Positions 1-9,120 are shown, counted from the stretch's first letter. The stretch: 64,000 nt of DNA from an uncultured Collinsella sp. (GCA_902492755.1 CABUNB010000003.1:1-64000); one strand, 5' to 3'. Notes: generated by a model from the sequence alone, not told the origin. Translations and numbers: made by a program.

Positions 1-41
1 AACGTCAGATTGTCCAAATGCGGCCCGCGCAGCGTCGGCCG

Positions 42-69
42 GTTGCGCGGTTTGGTAAAACCGCGCAAC
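42..69. repeat. 12-bp perfect hairpin, family also at 61044-61070
   Basis: Arms GTTGCGCGGTTT (42-53) and AAACCGCGCAAC (58-69) with a 4-nt loop. There is no T-run on either side, so it is a poor intrinsic terminator. A near-identical hairpin with one base pair swapped (GTTGCGCCGTTT) follows larE at 61044-61070, which suggests a dispersed family. Bases 1-41 hold nothing I can assign. Confidence 0.6.
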
Positions 70-84
70 AATAAGTTTGGTACC

Positions 85-147
85 TTGACATTCATTTCTT
101 ATGCTCCTAGATTAGTTAGGCACAAAACAATTGCACTACCTAACTAA
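85..147 (+). promoter_or_regulatory. Promoter and palindromic operator of the MarR/ABC operon
   Basis: A consensus -35 TTGACA (85-90) is followed after 17 bp by a -10 TAGATT (108-113). A perfect 9-bp inverted repeat, TTAGTTAGG (112-120) and CCTAACTAA (139-147), begins in the -10 box and covers the probable start site. A repressor bound here would block RNA polymerase, so autoregulation by the MarR protein encoded 17 bp downstream is the natural reading. Promoter and dyad are seen; the identity of the binder is inferred. Confidence 0.75.
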
Positions 148-163
148 AGAAAGGAGCGACACC

Positions 164-670
164 ATGTGCGATGACCACATCGACATCTGCCCCCACACGC
201 CGGGCGGCGACCCCCATGACCCCGCAGATGCGCCCGCGGCACAGTCCCAATCAGACGCGCTTGCCAAGCACATCCTGAACGGACTGGGCTTCTGCGGCCA
301 CTTTCTGCATTTTCACGGCGGCGGCGCCTCGGGAAAGGCGCCCATCGTCTGCCTGCTCGCCAAGCAGCCAAACGGCGAGATGTCACAGCAGGAACTGGGC
401 CTGCACTTTGATCTTAAGCCCGGTTCGCTTTCCGAAATTCTCTCCAAGATCGAATGCGCCGGCCTTATCGAGCGCAGCCGCAATCCCAAAGACCGGCGGC
501 AGCTCACCATTCGCCTGACCGAAGCGGGATGGGAAAAGGCCCACGTAGAGCAGGCTGCCCGCCTGCGCTTTAGGGAACAGGCCTTTAGCGCGCTCACCCA
601 CGACGAGCGCGAGGACCTCGCCGAAATGCTCGATAAAATCCGCGTAACCTGGGAGGAACTGGATGATTAA
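164..670 (+). CDS. MarR family transcriptional regulator
   Basis: Predicted 168-residue DNA-binding regulator of the ABC exporter that follows. The ATG at 164 is chosen because AAAGGAG lies 8 bp upstream; an upstream TTG at 131 lies inside the operator dyad. The winged helix is at about residues 72-120, with a recognition region containing KPGSLSEILSKIE and a wing containing RNPKDRRQLTIRL. The N-terminus is unusually rich in His and Cys (C2, H5, C9, H11, H18, then C44, H46, H49, H51), which could bind a metal or only be compositional. The stop codon overlaps the start of the first exporter gene by 8 bp, so the genes are translationally coupled. MarR repressors of drug exporters usually release DNA on binding a small ligand; the ligand cannot be read here. 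Confidence 0.9.
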   Translation: MCDDHIDICPHTPGGDPHDPADAPAAQSQSDALAKHILNGLGFCGHFLHFHGGGASGKAPIVCLLAKQPNGEMSQQELGLHFDLKPGSLSEILSKIECAGLIERSRNPKDRRQLTIRLTEAGWEKAHVEQAARLRFREQAFSALTHDEREDLAEMLDKIRVTWEELDD

Positions 671-2486
671 AACCCTTATGGGCAGCATCCGCGATTACAT
701 GAAGGTCACGATCGCCACACCGCTGCTGGTGCTTGGCGAGGTAATCTGCCAGATGATGATCCCGTTTATCACCGCCGACATGATCGACGCCATCAAGGAC
801 GGCACCGCCGTTACCGAGATGCTGCCCACCGCGGGCCTTTTGGTGCTCATCGCGCTGACATCGCTTGCTTTTGGCGCCGCGGCAGGCGTCACCTGCAGCC
901 ATGCGAGTTGCGGCTTCGCCAAGAACCTGCGTCACGACCTGTTCTACAAAATCCAGACGTTCAGCTTTGCCAACATCGATGAGTTCTCGAGCTCCTCGCT
1001 CGTCACGCGCCTGACCACCGACATCAACAACGTGCAGCAGGCCTTTATGATGATCATCCGTATCGCCGTGCGCGCGCCGCTGGTATTGATCTTCGCCTTT
1101 ACCATGGCATTTATCATGGGCGGCAGCGTTGCCATGGTCTACCTGGTCATCATTCCGCTGCTGGGCTTTGGGCTGTTCTTTATCATCTTTAAGGTGCGCC
1201 CCATCTTCTCGCGCGTGTTCCACAAGTACGATGCCCTTAACGAGTCCGTCGAGGAAAACGTCACCGGCATGCGCGTGGTCAAGAGCTATGTGCGCGAAGA
1301 CTTTGAGAAGGAGAAGTTCGCGACCGCCGCGCGCGACGTCCAGATGGACTTCACCCGCGCCGAGAAGCTGCTCGCCTTTAACAACCCCATGATGAACATC
1401 TGCGTCAACGGCGCGTTTGTCGTCATCATCTACCTGGGCTCCAAGCTCATCATCACGAGCCAGGGCACGCTGTTCGACGTTGGCCAGCTCTCCTCGACCT
1501 TTACCTATGGTTTCCAGATTCTCATGAGCCTGATGCAGCTGTCGATGATCTTTGTCATGGTGACCATGGCCGACGAATCGGCACACCGCATTACCGAGGT
1601 GCTGGCCGCCGAGCCCACGATCGCCAATCCCGCCGAGCCCGTGCTCGAGGTTGCCGACGGTTCCATCGACTTTGACCACGTGAGCTTTAAGTATTCCAAG
1701 CATGCGAAGCGCCAGGCGCTCGACGATATCGACCTGCACATTACGAGCGGCGAGACCATCGGCATCATCGGCGGCACCGGCTCGGCCAAGTCCACGCTCG
1801 TTAACCTCATCGCCCGCCTGTACGACACCACCGAAGGCGCTGTGCGCGTGGGCGGCGTGGACGTGCGCGACTACGACCTGGACGCGCTGCGTCACCAGGT
1901 AGCCATGGTCCTGCAGAAAAACGTGCTGTTTAGCGGCACCATCGCCGAGAACCTGCGTTGGGGCGACCCGAACGCCACCGACGAGGAAGTCCGCGAGGCG
2001 GCGCATCTGGCCTGCGCCGACGAGTTTGTCGACGGTTTCCCCAAGGGCTACGACACCTGGATTGAGCAGGGCGGCTCCAACGTCTCCGGCGGCCAGAAGC
2101 AGCGCCTGTGCATCGCGCGCGCCCTGCTGCGTCGCCCCAAGATTCTGATCCTGGACGACTCCACGAGCGCCGTCGACACCAAGACCGACGCCAAGATCCG
2201 CGAGGGGCTGGCGAGCTACCTGCCCAACACGACCAAACTCATCATCGCCCAGCGTATTAGCTCCGTGCAGGATGCTGACCGCATCATCGTCATGGAGGGT
2301 GGCCGCATCAAGGACATCGGCAACCATGACGAGCTGCTCAAGACGAGCGAGATCTACCGCGAGACCTTTACCTCGCAAAACAAGATGAGTGCCGAGGGCG
2401 AGGAGGCGGCCGAGACCGTCGCAGCCGACACCGAGGCATCTGCATCGCAAGCTCAGACCCAGGAAGGAGGCGAGGCACATGAGTAA
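663..2486 (+). CDS. ABC exporter half-transporter, degenerate-site subunit
   Basis: 607-residue fused membrane domain plus nucleotide-binding domain (NBD), one half of a heterodimeric multidrug-type exporter in the cytoplasmic membrane. Six membrane segments fill about residues 15-300. The Walker A is GGTGSAKST with K376, an Ala standing where the last Gly of GxGK is usual. The signature is the canonical VSGGQ, and Walker B is LILDDSTSAVD, where Asp replaces the catalytic Glu. In heterodimeric exporters such as TM287/288 or BmrCD one ATP site is degenerate in this way. The C-terminal 35 residues are a Glu/Ala-rich tail. The gene overlaps both neighbours by 8 bp. Substrate unknown. Confidence 0.92.
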   Translation: MIKTLMGSIRDYMKVTIATPLLVLGEVICQMMIPFITADMIDAIKDGTAVTEMLPTAGLLVLIALTSLAFGAAAGVTCSHASCGFAKNLRHDLFYKIQTFSFANIDEFSSSSLVTRLTTDINNVQQAFMMIIRIAVRAPLVLIFAFTMAFIMGGSVAMVYLVIIPLLGFGLFFIIFKVRPIFSRVFHKYDALNESVEENVTGMRVVKSYVREDFEKEKFATAARDVQMDFTRAEKLLAFNNPMMNICVNGAFVVIIYLGSKLIITSQGTLFDVGQLSSTFTYGFQILMSLMQLSMIFVMVTMADESAHRITEVLAAEPTIANPAEPVLEVADGSIDFDHVSFKYSKHAKRQALDDIDLHITSGETIGIIGGTGSAKSTLVNLIARLYDTTEGAVRVGGVDVRDYDLDALRHQVAMVLQKNVLFSGTIAENLRWGDPNATDEEVREAAHLACADEFVDGFPKGYDTWIEQGGSNVSGGQKQRLCIARALLRRPKILILDDSTSAVDTKTDAKIREGLASYLPNTTKLIIAQRISSVQDADRIIVMEGGRIKDIGNHDELLKTSEIYRETFTSQNKMSAEGEEAAETVAADTEASASQAQTQEGGEAHE

Positions 2487-4398
2487 GGCAGCTACCGCCG
2501 AGCGCGCACGCAACCGCAAGGGCGGCACCATGACGCGCCTGATCAAGATGCTCTTTGGCTTCTATCCTGTGCTTTTGCCCCTCGTCGTCGCCGGCGTGGT
2601 GCTCTGCGCCATCATCAACTCCATCGGCGCGACCTTCCTGCAGAGCGCCCTGCAAATTATTAGCGAATCGTGGCAGTCGGGCGATTGGGAAGCCGCACAG
2701 CCCAAGATCGCGCAGCTCGTGACCACCCTCGGTTGCATCTATGCCGTGGGCGTCGCCTCCTCGCTCTTCTGGAACCGCGCCATGGCCGTCATCACGCAGG
2801 GCTCGCTCGAGAAGCTGCGCGAGAAGATGTTCAACCGCATGCAGGACCTGCCGATCCGCTACTTCGACACGCACCAGCGCGGCGACATCATGAGCCACTA
2901 CACCAACGACATCGACACGCTGCGCCAGATGATCAGCCAGTCGCTGCCCAACCTGCTCATGACGATCATCGTCATCGTCACGGTGTTCTTCATCATGCTG
3001 TACTACAGCGCGTGGATGTGCCTGGTCATCATTGCCGGCGTCGCCTTTATGACCTTTATGACCAAGCTGCTCGGCTCCAACTCCGCGCGCTTCTTTATCG
3101 CGCAGCAGACTGAGCTCGGCGTAGTCGAGGGCCATATCGAGGAGGTCATGAACGGCCAGAAGGTCGTCAAGGCGTTCTGCCACGAGGCCGCTGCCGAGGC
3201 CGATTTTGACGAGCGCAACGAGAAGCTCTTCGAGGTCTCGCAGAAGGCCAACATGTACGCCAACATCCTCATGCCGATCCTCGGGAACCTGGGCGACTTG
3301 CTCTACGTGCTGGTCGCGCTGACCGGCGGCATCTTCCTGGCGCTGGGCGTGCCCAACCTGAGCCTCTCGGGCATGGCGCTCTCCATTGCCGTCGTGGTGC
3401 CGTTCCTCAACATGACCAAGCAGTTCTGCGGCCAGATTGGCCAGATCTCGCAGCAGATCAACGCCGTGGTCATGGGCCTTGCCGGCGCCGAGCGTATCTT
3501 TGAGCTACTCGACGAGGAGCCCGAGGCCGACGAGGGCTACGTGACGCTCGTCAACGCCCAGGTGAACCCCGAGACCTGGCAGCTCGAGGAGGCCGACCAC
3601 CGCACCGGCATGTGGGCATGGAAGCATCCGCACCGCGCGACCGGCGAGATCGAGTACGTGCCGCTGCGTGGCGACCTGGTCATGGACAACGTGGACTTTG
3701 GCTATACGCCCGACCACGAGGTGCTGCACGGCGTGTCCGTGTTCGCCAAGCCGGGCCAGAAGGTCGCGTTTGTCGGTGCCACCGGTGCCGGTAAGACGAC
3801 CATCACCAACCTCATCAACCGCTTCTACGACATTGCCGACGGCAAGATCCGCTACGACGGCATCAACGTCAACAAGATTCGCAAGTCCGATCTGCGTCGC
3901 TCGCTCGGCGTGGTGCTGCAGGACGTGAACCTGTTCACCGGCACCGTGATGGACAACATCCGCTACGGCAACCTCGACGCCACCGACGAGGAGTGCATCA
4001 AGGCGGCCAAGCTCGCGGGAGCGGACGACTTTATCACCCGCCTGCCCGACGGCTACGACACGATGCTCACCGGCAACGGCGCGCAGCTGTCGCAGGGCCA
4101 GCGCCAGCTGATCTCGATCGCGCGCGCCGCCGTCGCCGATCCGCCGGCGATGATTCTGGACGAGGCCACGAGCTCCATCGACACCCGCACCGAAGCCATC
4201 GTGCAGGCGGGCATGGATAAGCTCATGGAGGGCCGCACGACGTTTGTCATCGCGCACCGCCTTTCCACCGTGCGCAACTCCGACGCGATCATCTGTCTGG
4301 ATCACGGCCGTATCATCGAGCGCGGCAACCACGACGAGCTGATCGCCAAGCGCGGATATTACTACCAGCTCTACACCGGAGCGTTTGAGCTGGAGTAG
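2479..4398 (+). CDS. ABC exporter half-transporter, catalytic-site subunit
   Basis: 639-residue partner of the preceding half-transporter. The ATG at 2479 has GGAAGGAGG 8 bp upstream, inside the end of the previous gene. Membrane domain about residues 25-340, NBD from about 400. Walker A is GATGAGKTT (K439), Walker B is MILDEATSSID with the catalytic Glu intact, and the signature is LSQGQ rather than LSGGQ. The pair therefore has one canonical and one degenerate ATP site. About 45 extra residues between the membrane domain and the NBD (about 355-400) contain several Trp and charged residues. An inverted repeat and a strong terminator follow, ending the three-gene operon. Confidence 0.92.
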   Translation: MSKAATAERARNRKGGTMTRLIKMLFGFYPVLLPLVVAGVVLCAIINSIGATFLQSALQIISESWQSGDWEAAQPKIAQLVTTLGCIYAVGVASSLFWNRAMAVITQGSLEKLREKMFNRMQDLPIRYFDTHQRGDIMSHYTNDIDTLRQMISQSLPNLLMTIIVIVTVFFIMLYYSAWMCLVIIAGVAFMTFMTKLLGSNSARFFIAQQTELGVVEGHIEEVMNGQKVVKAFCHEAAAEADFDERNEKLFEVSQKANMYANILMPILGNLGDLLYVLVALTGGIFLALGVPNLSLSGMALSIAVVVPFLNMTKQFCGQIGQISQQINAVVMGLAGAERIFELLDEEPEADEGYVTLVNAQVNPETWQLEEADHRTGMWAWKHPHRATGEIEYVPLRGDLVMDNVDFGYTPDHEVLHGVSVFAKPGQKVAFVGATGAGKTTITNLINRFYDIADGKIRYDGINVNKIRKSDLRRSLGVVLQDVNLFTGTVMDNIRYGNLDATDEECIKAAKLAGADDFITRLPDGYDTMLTGNGAQLSQGQRQLISIARAAVADPPAMILDEATSSIDTRTEAIVQAGMDKLMEGRTTFVIAHRLSTVRNSDAIICLDHGRIIERGNHDELIAKRGYYYQLYTGAFELE

Positions 4399-4411
4399 GA
4401 CCGGTTATTGA

Positions 4412-4520
4412 CGGAGGGTGCCCCGTGGGCGGCGGGGTATTTCCTCCGTGCTCAAACATTCTCGCTGCGCTGCGAAACTGCGCGCGGAGGAAATACCCCG
4501 CCGCCCCGGGGAACCCTCCT
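4412..4520. repeat. Long intergenic inverted repeat
   Basis: Perfect 21-bp arms (4428-4448 and 4485-4505) enclose a 36-nt loop, and imperfect outer arms extend the stem to about 4412 and 4520. It lies just after the exporter operon and before the terminator at 4562. Long hairpins of similar size occur at 12008-12079, 38670-38763 and 42754-42880, but the stems differ in sequence. Confidence 0.75.
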
Positions 4521-4561
4521 GCGCACAATCAGCCCGTCATTTAGAGCGGAATAAAGTTAGT

Positions 4562-4594
4562 GAGGCCCTGGCCGTTTGGCCAGGGCCTCGTTTT
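4562..4594 (+). terminator. Intrinsic terminator of the MarR/ABC operon
   Basis: Arms GAGGCCCTGGCC (4562-4573) and GGCCAGGGCCTC (4578-4589) with a GTTT loop, followed by GTTTTG. Confidence 0.85.
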
Positions 4595-4627
4595 GTAAGT
4601 AGCTAAAAAAGCCCCGCGCGAAATGAG

Positions 4628-5506
4628 CTACTTGAGGAGTTGGGCCATGGCGTTGACGAATTTTTGCACTTGGAGGGTGGGCTCGAGCGGGTAGTGCAAG
4701 AAGACCGGCACCTCGCGGCCACATAGGAACGGCACGCCTACAAAAGCCGGGTGCACGCCCGACCACGCCCCGCAAGTGAGCACTGCATCGCCCTTTTCCT
4801 CCGCCTCGTTAAAGAGCGCAAAGTCAAAACTGTCCACATCGATCACGTCCACGCCGCCGTCGGCCAACAGGTCGATGCGCAGGCTGTCCATGGCGTCGTT
4901 GCCGTGACGGAGCACACGCAGGCGCATGCCCTCCAGGTCAGCAACCGTGATACGCGTCTTGCGCGCAAGCGGACTCGTGCGCGGCACGTCGATATAAAAC
5001 GGCACATTGACGATGCGGAGCTTTTGGCAGGCGTCGCCCCAGCGTGGGGTAGAAAAACTCGACTGCACCACATCGACCTCGCGGCCCAAGCTGCGCATGA
5101 CGGTCTCGCGCTCGTCATAGAGATCGCTTACCGGCACGATCTCAAATCGCAGCGACGGTTCCAGATCGTGGATGCCCGACCACATCGACAGCGTCTGGCG
5201 CCCCGGGCACATCATCGACACGCCCAAGCGCACCGCACCGCCATCGCCCGCCGCACGTCGGGCACGACGCAGTGCGTCCTCGGACTGGCGCATGATCGAG
5301 CGCGCGTCGTCCACCAGTAGCGCACCAGCCGGTGTCACCTTAACGCCCGAGTGCGACCGCTCGAACAGCGTGATGCCGAACTCGGCCTCGAAGCCCGAAA
5401 CCTGCTTGACGAGTGCCGGCGTCGACACGCGCAGCTTTGCCGCGGCACGCGAGAAACTTCCCAGCTCCGCGGCGGCCGAAATAGCGTCAAGTCGTCGATC
5501 GTACAC
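4628..5506 (-). CDS. LysR family transcriptional regulator
   Basis: 292-residue regulator with an N-terminal winged helix-turn-helix (about residues 5-62, including AELGSFSRAAAKLRVS) and a C-terminal substrate-binding-like effector domain. The GTG at 5506 is chosen: GGGAG lies 6 bp upstream and the protein then starts five residues before the helix-turn-helix, as LysR proteins normally do. A GTG at 5539 and an ATG at 5527 lack a ribosome binding site. It is transcribed away from the SDR/MFS/Gfo-Idh operon, the standard arrangement for a LysR protein that controls its divergent neighbour, and a LysR-type box lies between them at 5578-5596. Effector unknown, probably the substrate of that operon. 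Confidence 0.88.
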   Translation of the reverse strand: MYDRRLDAISAAAELGSFSRAAAKLRVSTPALVKQVSGFEAEFGITLFERSHSGVKVTPAGALLVDDARSIMRQSEDALRRARRAAGDGGAVRLGVSMMCPGRQTLSMWSGIHDLEPSLRFEIVPVSDLYDERETVMRSLGREVDVVQSSFSTPRWGDACQKLRIVNVPFYIDVPRTSPLARKTRITVADLEGMRLRVLRHGNDAMDSLRIDLLADGGVDVIDVDSFDFALFNEAEEKGDAVLTCGAWSGVHPAFVGVPFLCGREVPVFLHYPLEPTLQVQKFVNAMAQLLK

Positions 5507-5577
5507 GTCAATCTCCCGTTTTCGCATGCGCGGGCCCACAGCACCGCAGGGGGTCGTTTTCGCAGGTCACGCGCTCA

Positions 5578-5596
5578 ATTGAGAACAGACCTCAAT
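5578..5596. promoter_or_regulatory. Candidate LysR binding box
   Basis: ATTGAG-N7-CTCAAT is a 19-bp dyad in the divergent intergenic region, 72 bp upstream of the LysR start and 144 bp upstream of the SDR start. It fits the T-N11-A dyad expected for LysR proteins. Binding is inferred. Confidence 0.5.
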
Positions 5597-5739
5597 GCAC
5601 GGTGTAAACCTATGGTTAACGCTATTCTAACAAATATGCAATTCACCTGCGCAAATGCAAAGCATACGATAACCAGCGAAAACCACGTGGGTCGGTTAAT
5701 GGGAGCGACCCACCGGGAGGCACAAGAAGGGAAGTTCCT

Positions 5740-6621
5740 ATGAGCAATTGGCTTAAGCTCGAGGGCGATGTCTGCGCCGTGACCGGCGCGCTCGGCGGTA
5801 TGGGCGTCGAGATTTGCCGCGAGTTCGCCCGCAACGGCGCCAACGTCGTCCTACTCGATCTGGACGAGGAAAAGGTCAAGGCCGCAGCCGCCGACCTCGC
5901 CGCCGAGTTTGGCATCCACGCCGAGGGTTACAAGATGAACGCCACCGACGAGGCCGAGGTTCAGGCCGCCGTCGATGCCACCATCGCCGACTTCGGCCGC
6001 GTCGACGTCCTCGTCAACACCGCCGGCATCCTGCGCTTCGCCGCCATGGAGGACCTGCCGCTCTCCGACTGGAACGAGGTCATCAACGTCAACCTCACCG
6101 GCTACTTCATCACCTCGCAGCGCTTTGGTCGCGAGATGATCAAGGCCGGCCAGGGCCGCCTGGTGCACATCTCGACCGTCGCCAGCCACTCCCCCGAGAC
6201 GTTCTCGGGCGTGTACAGCTCCACCAAGGCCGGCGTCAACATGATGTCCAAGATGCTCGCTGCCGAGTGGGGTCCCTACGGCGTGCGCTCCAACTGCGTC
6301 GAGCCCTGCTTTGTTAAGACCCCCATGTCGGCGAGCTTTTACGCCGACCCCGAGGTCGAGAAGAGCCGCAGCCGCCTCATCGCCACGCGCCGCATCGGCG
6401 AGGTCAGCGATATCGCCAACGCTGTCATGTTCCTGGCGTCCAAGCGCTCGGACTTTACCACCGGCGACGCCATCAAGGTCGATGGCGGCTTCTCCAATAT
6501 GATGGGCGACCTCACCGCCAAGCCCGGCGGTCGCCGAGCCTTTGCCGACAACTACCTCAAGAACAAGGGTGTCGAGCTTTGGTCCGACGAGTCCGGCATC
6601 GCAAAGCCGACCGACCAGTAA
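5740..6621 (+). CDS. SDR family NAD(P)-dependent oxidoreductase
   Basis: 293-residue classical short-chain dehydrogenase/reductase. The cofactor motif TGALGGMG is at residues 15-22, Asp40 at the end of the second strand suggests NAD over NADP, and NTAG is at 93-96. Ser145/Thr146 lie where the catalytic Ser is expected, and YSSTK gives Tyr159 and Lys163. AGAAGGGA precedes the ATG. It is first in an operon with an OFA-type MFS transporter and a Gfo/Idh dehydrogenase, so the operon probably imports and oxidises a polyol, sugar acid or similar hydroxylated compound. The C-terminus runs about 35 residues past the usual SDR core. Exact substrate cannot be told. Confidence 0.88.
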   Translation: MSNWLKLEGDVCAVTGALGGMGVEICREFARNGANVVLLDLDEEKVKAAAADLAAEFGIHAEGYKMNATDEAEVQAAVDATIADFGRVDVLVNTAGILRFAAMEDLPLSDWNEVINVNLTGYFITSQRFGREMIKAGQGRLVHISTVASHSPETFSGVYSSTKAGVNMMSKMLAAEWGPYGVRSNCVEPCFVKTPMSASFYADPEVEKSRSRLIATRRIGEVSDIANAVMFLASKRSDFTTGDAIKVDGGFSNMMGDLTAKPGGRRAFADNYLKNKGVELWSDESGIAKPTDQ

Positions 6622-6687
6622 ACCATCCTGACAGGGAGGCAGCGCGGACACGCCTGCCCCTCCCCCGCATCGATTAGAAAGAGTCCC

Positions 6688-7944
6688 ATGGCTTCCACCA
6701 ACTCCAACAAGGGTCGCGCCGTCGTGCTTTCCGCCGCGTGCGTTACCATGTTCTTCATCAGCTCCATCGCGCTGTATTCCGTCGTGAGCAAGAACCTGCT
6801 CGCCGTCTACCCCGAGTGGTCCAGCGCCCTTACCTGGGCCTTCCCGGTCTTTCAGACCATCATGGCCGTGACGGGCATCTTTGCCGGCCGCATCTCCGAT
6901 AAGATCGGCCCCCGCAACGTCGTGATCGCCGCCGCCGTGTGCTACGGCGTGGGCTGGTTCATGTCCGGCACCGTCACCGAGCCGTGGCAGTTCTACCTGT
7001 GGTTCTCGCTCGTCGCCGCCGTCGGCAACGGCCTGGGCTACAACCCGGCGCTCACCACCGGCCAAAAGTGGTTCATCGACAAGAAGGGCCTCGCCTCCGG
7101 CATCACGCTGGCCGCCTCGACCGCCGGCCCCGCCGTGCTGTCCCCGGTGCTCGCCTCGCTGCTCATCCCGAGCCTTGGCATCTTCGGCGCGTTGAAGGCC
7201 CTCGGCGTCATCTTCTTTGTGACGATCGCCGCCTCCGCCCTGTTCCTGAAGGCCCCCGAGGCCGGCTGGCTGCCCGAGGGCTTCGAGGCCCCCAAGGGCG
7301 GCGCCCACGCCGGCACCTTCGGCGACCTCACCCCGGGCGAGATGGTCAAGACCCCGCGCTTCTGGGTCCTCATCATCACCTTCGCCTTCGCCGCCACCGC
7401 CGGCACCCTGCTCGTCGGCAAAGTTGCCTCCATCGCCGCCGTCCAGCTCTTCGCCGACCCCACGAGCGCCGCTGCCGTCGCCCTCGGCGGTGTGGTCGTC
7501 TCCGTCAACACCTGCGCCAACCTGGTCGGCCGCCTGTCCTTTGGCCAGATCATCGACAAGCTCGGTGCCTACAAGTCGCTGCTCATCAGCCTTATCGTCA
7601 CCATCGTCGCGCTCGTCATCATGTCGATGAGCTTTACGCAGAGTATGTTCTTTGTGGCGCTCGCCCTGCTCGGCTTTAGCTTTGGCGCCCTGCTCGTCAT
7701 CTACCCGCCGCTCACCGGTGGCGCCTTTGGCACCAGCAACATCGGCGTCAACTACGGCATCATGTTTTTGGGCTATGCCGCTTCCACCTGGATCAGCCAG
7801 CCCATCACCGCCGTGCTGTATCACGCCGAGGCTGGCAGCGCCGCCTACCAGCAGTCCTTCTACGGCGCCATTGTGATCGCCGCCATCGCCGTCGTGCTCA
7901 CCGTCTACATGATGGTCTCCGACAGCAAGAAGAAGTCCGCCTAG
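6688..7944 (+). CDS. MFS transporter, OFA (oxalate/formate antiporter-like) family
   Basis: 418-residue, 12-segment major facilitator. The loop 2-3 signature GRISDKIGPRNVV follows the second membrane segment, and the layout (long first extracellular part, central loop with PEGFEAPKGG) resembles the OFA family of carboxylate antiporters. It lies between two dehydrogenases in a LysR-linked operon, so it probably takes up their substrate or exports the product. The family covers oxalate, formate, lactate and related acids; the actual substrate is not visible. The gap to the SDR gene is 66 bp, with no terminator seen. Confidence 0.85.
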   Translation: MASTNSNKGRAVVLSAACVTMFFISSIALYSVVSKNLLAVYPEWSSALTWAFPVFQTIMAVTGIFAGRISDKIGPRNVVIAAAVCYGVGWFMSGTVTEPWQFYLWFSLVAAVGNGLGYNPALTTGQKWFIDKKGLASGITLAASTAGPAVLSPVLASLLIPSLGIFGALKALGVIFFVTIAASALFLKAPEAGWLPEGFEAPKGGAHAGTFGDLTPGEMVKTPRFWVLIITFAFAATAGTLLVGKVASIAAVQLFADPTSAAAVALGGVVVSVNTCANLVGRLSFGQIIDKLGAYKSLLISLIVTIVALVIMSMSFTQSMFFVALALLGFSFGALLVIYPPLTGGAFGTSNIGVNYGIMFLGYAASTWISQPITAVLYHAEAGSAAYQQSFYGAIVIAAIAVVLTVYMMVSDSKKKSA

Positions 7945-8012
7945 TTTTGCTTGACGCGGCAAGGGCCGTCCTCTTGCCGCATTCCACCGGTCACCAGTAT
8001 TAAGGAGTCGAA

Positions 8013-9053
8013 ATGTCTGAGCTCAACCCCGTCCGCATTGCCGTTATCGGCGCCGGCGCCATGGGCCGCAACCACATCCGCTTTGTCACCGAGGAGCCCG
8101 AGGCCGAGCTCGTCGCCATCGCCGACGCCTTTGAGGGCGCCCGCGCCACGGCCGAGGCCGTCGGCGTGCCGTTCTTCACCGATCCCGCCCAGATGATGGA
8201 CGAGGTCAAGCCCGAGGCCGTCATCATCGCCACGCCCAACGACCTGCACCTGGGCGTCGCCCGCGAGGCCGTCAAGCGCAACATCGTGCCGCTGGTCGAA
8301 AAGCCGATCTCCAACGACCTCGAGGATGCCCAGGCCTTCGCCGCCGAGGCCGAGACCGCCGGCGTGCCCGTGCTCGTGGGCCAGCACCGTCGCCACAACC
8401 CCTTCGTCAACAAGGCCAAGGAGATCATCGAGTCCGGCGAACTGGGCAAGCTCACCGTGTCGAGCTTCCACTACATGATCTATAAGAATGACGAGTACTT
8501 CGATGTCGAGTGGCGCCGCAAGAAGGGTGCCGGCCCGATCCTGGTCAACCTGGTGCACGACGTCGACCTGCTCCGCTACCTGCTGGGCGAGCCCGTTGCC
8601 GTCCAGGGCATGCAGTCCAGCGCCGCCCGCGGTTTTGAGACCGAGGACTCCGCCGTGGTCAACGTTCGCTTTGCCGACGGCGCGCTCGCGAGCATGACCA
8701 TCTCCGACGCCACCGCCAGCCCCTGGAACTGGGAGGCGACCGCTCGCGAGGACCCGCAGTACCGTCCCTTCGACGCCGACGCCTACTTTATCGGCGGAAC
8801 CTTGGGTGCCCTTTCGCTTCCCCGCCTGCACCAGTTCTCCTACAACGGTGCCTCCAACTGGCACAAGCCGCTGCAGATGGAGATCCCGGCCGTGGACCCG
8901 GCGCTGCCGCACAAGATGCAGCTCAAGCACTTTGTGAAGGTTGTCCGCCGCGAGGTCGAGCCCGTCGTGACCCCCGCCGACAACGTCAAGACGCTCACGC
9001 TTCTCAACGCCGTCAAGGAGGCCGCCGAGACCGGCAACCTCGTCGAGCTGTAA
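8013..9053 (+). CDS. Gfo/Idh/MocA family oxidoreductase
   Basis: 346-residue NAD(P)-dependent dehydrogenase. The Rossmann motif GAGAMG is at residues 13-18, the family Lys motif EKP at 96-98, and the C-terminal domain carries a HDVDLLRYLLG segment that places the active-site His/Asp pair. AAGGAG precedes the ATG at 8013. Members oxidise sugars, inositols or amino sugars. As third gene after an SDR and an MFS carrier it probably performs a second oxidation or isomerisation step on the imported compound. The operon ends at the terminator at 9121. Confidence 0.88.
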   Translation: MSELNPVRIAVIGAGAMGRNHIRFVTEEPEAELVAIADAFEGARATAEAVGVPFFTDPAQMMDEVKPEAVIIATPNDLHLGVAREAVKRNIVPLVEKPISNDLEDAQAFAAEAETAGVPVLVGQHRRHNPFVNKAKEIIESGELGKLTVSSFHYMIYKNDEYFDVEWRRKKGAGPILVNLVHDVDLLRYLLGEPVAVQGMQSSAARGFETEDSAVVNVRFADGALASMTISDATASPWNWEATAREDPQYRPFDADAYFIGGTLGALSLPRLHQFSYNGASNWHKPLQMEIPAVDPALPHKMQLKHFVKVVRREVEPVVTPADNVKTLTLLNAVKEAAETGNLVEL

Positions 9054-9120
9054 AGGGCTTGGGCGTGGCAAACACCTAAGCCGAGCCCCTCGGCCCGCCA
9101 CAAATAAGCCCCTCTTCTTC

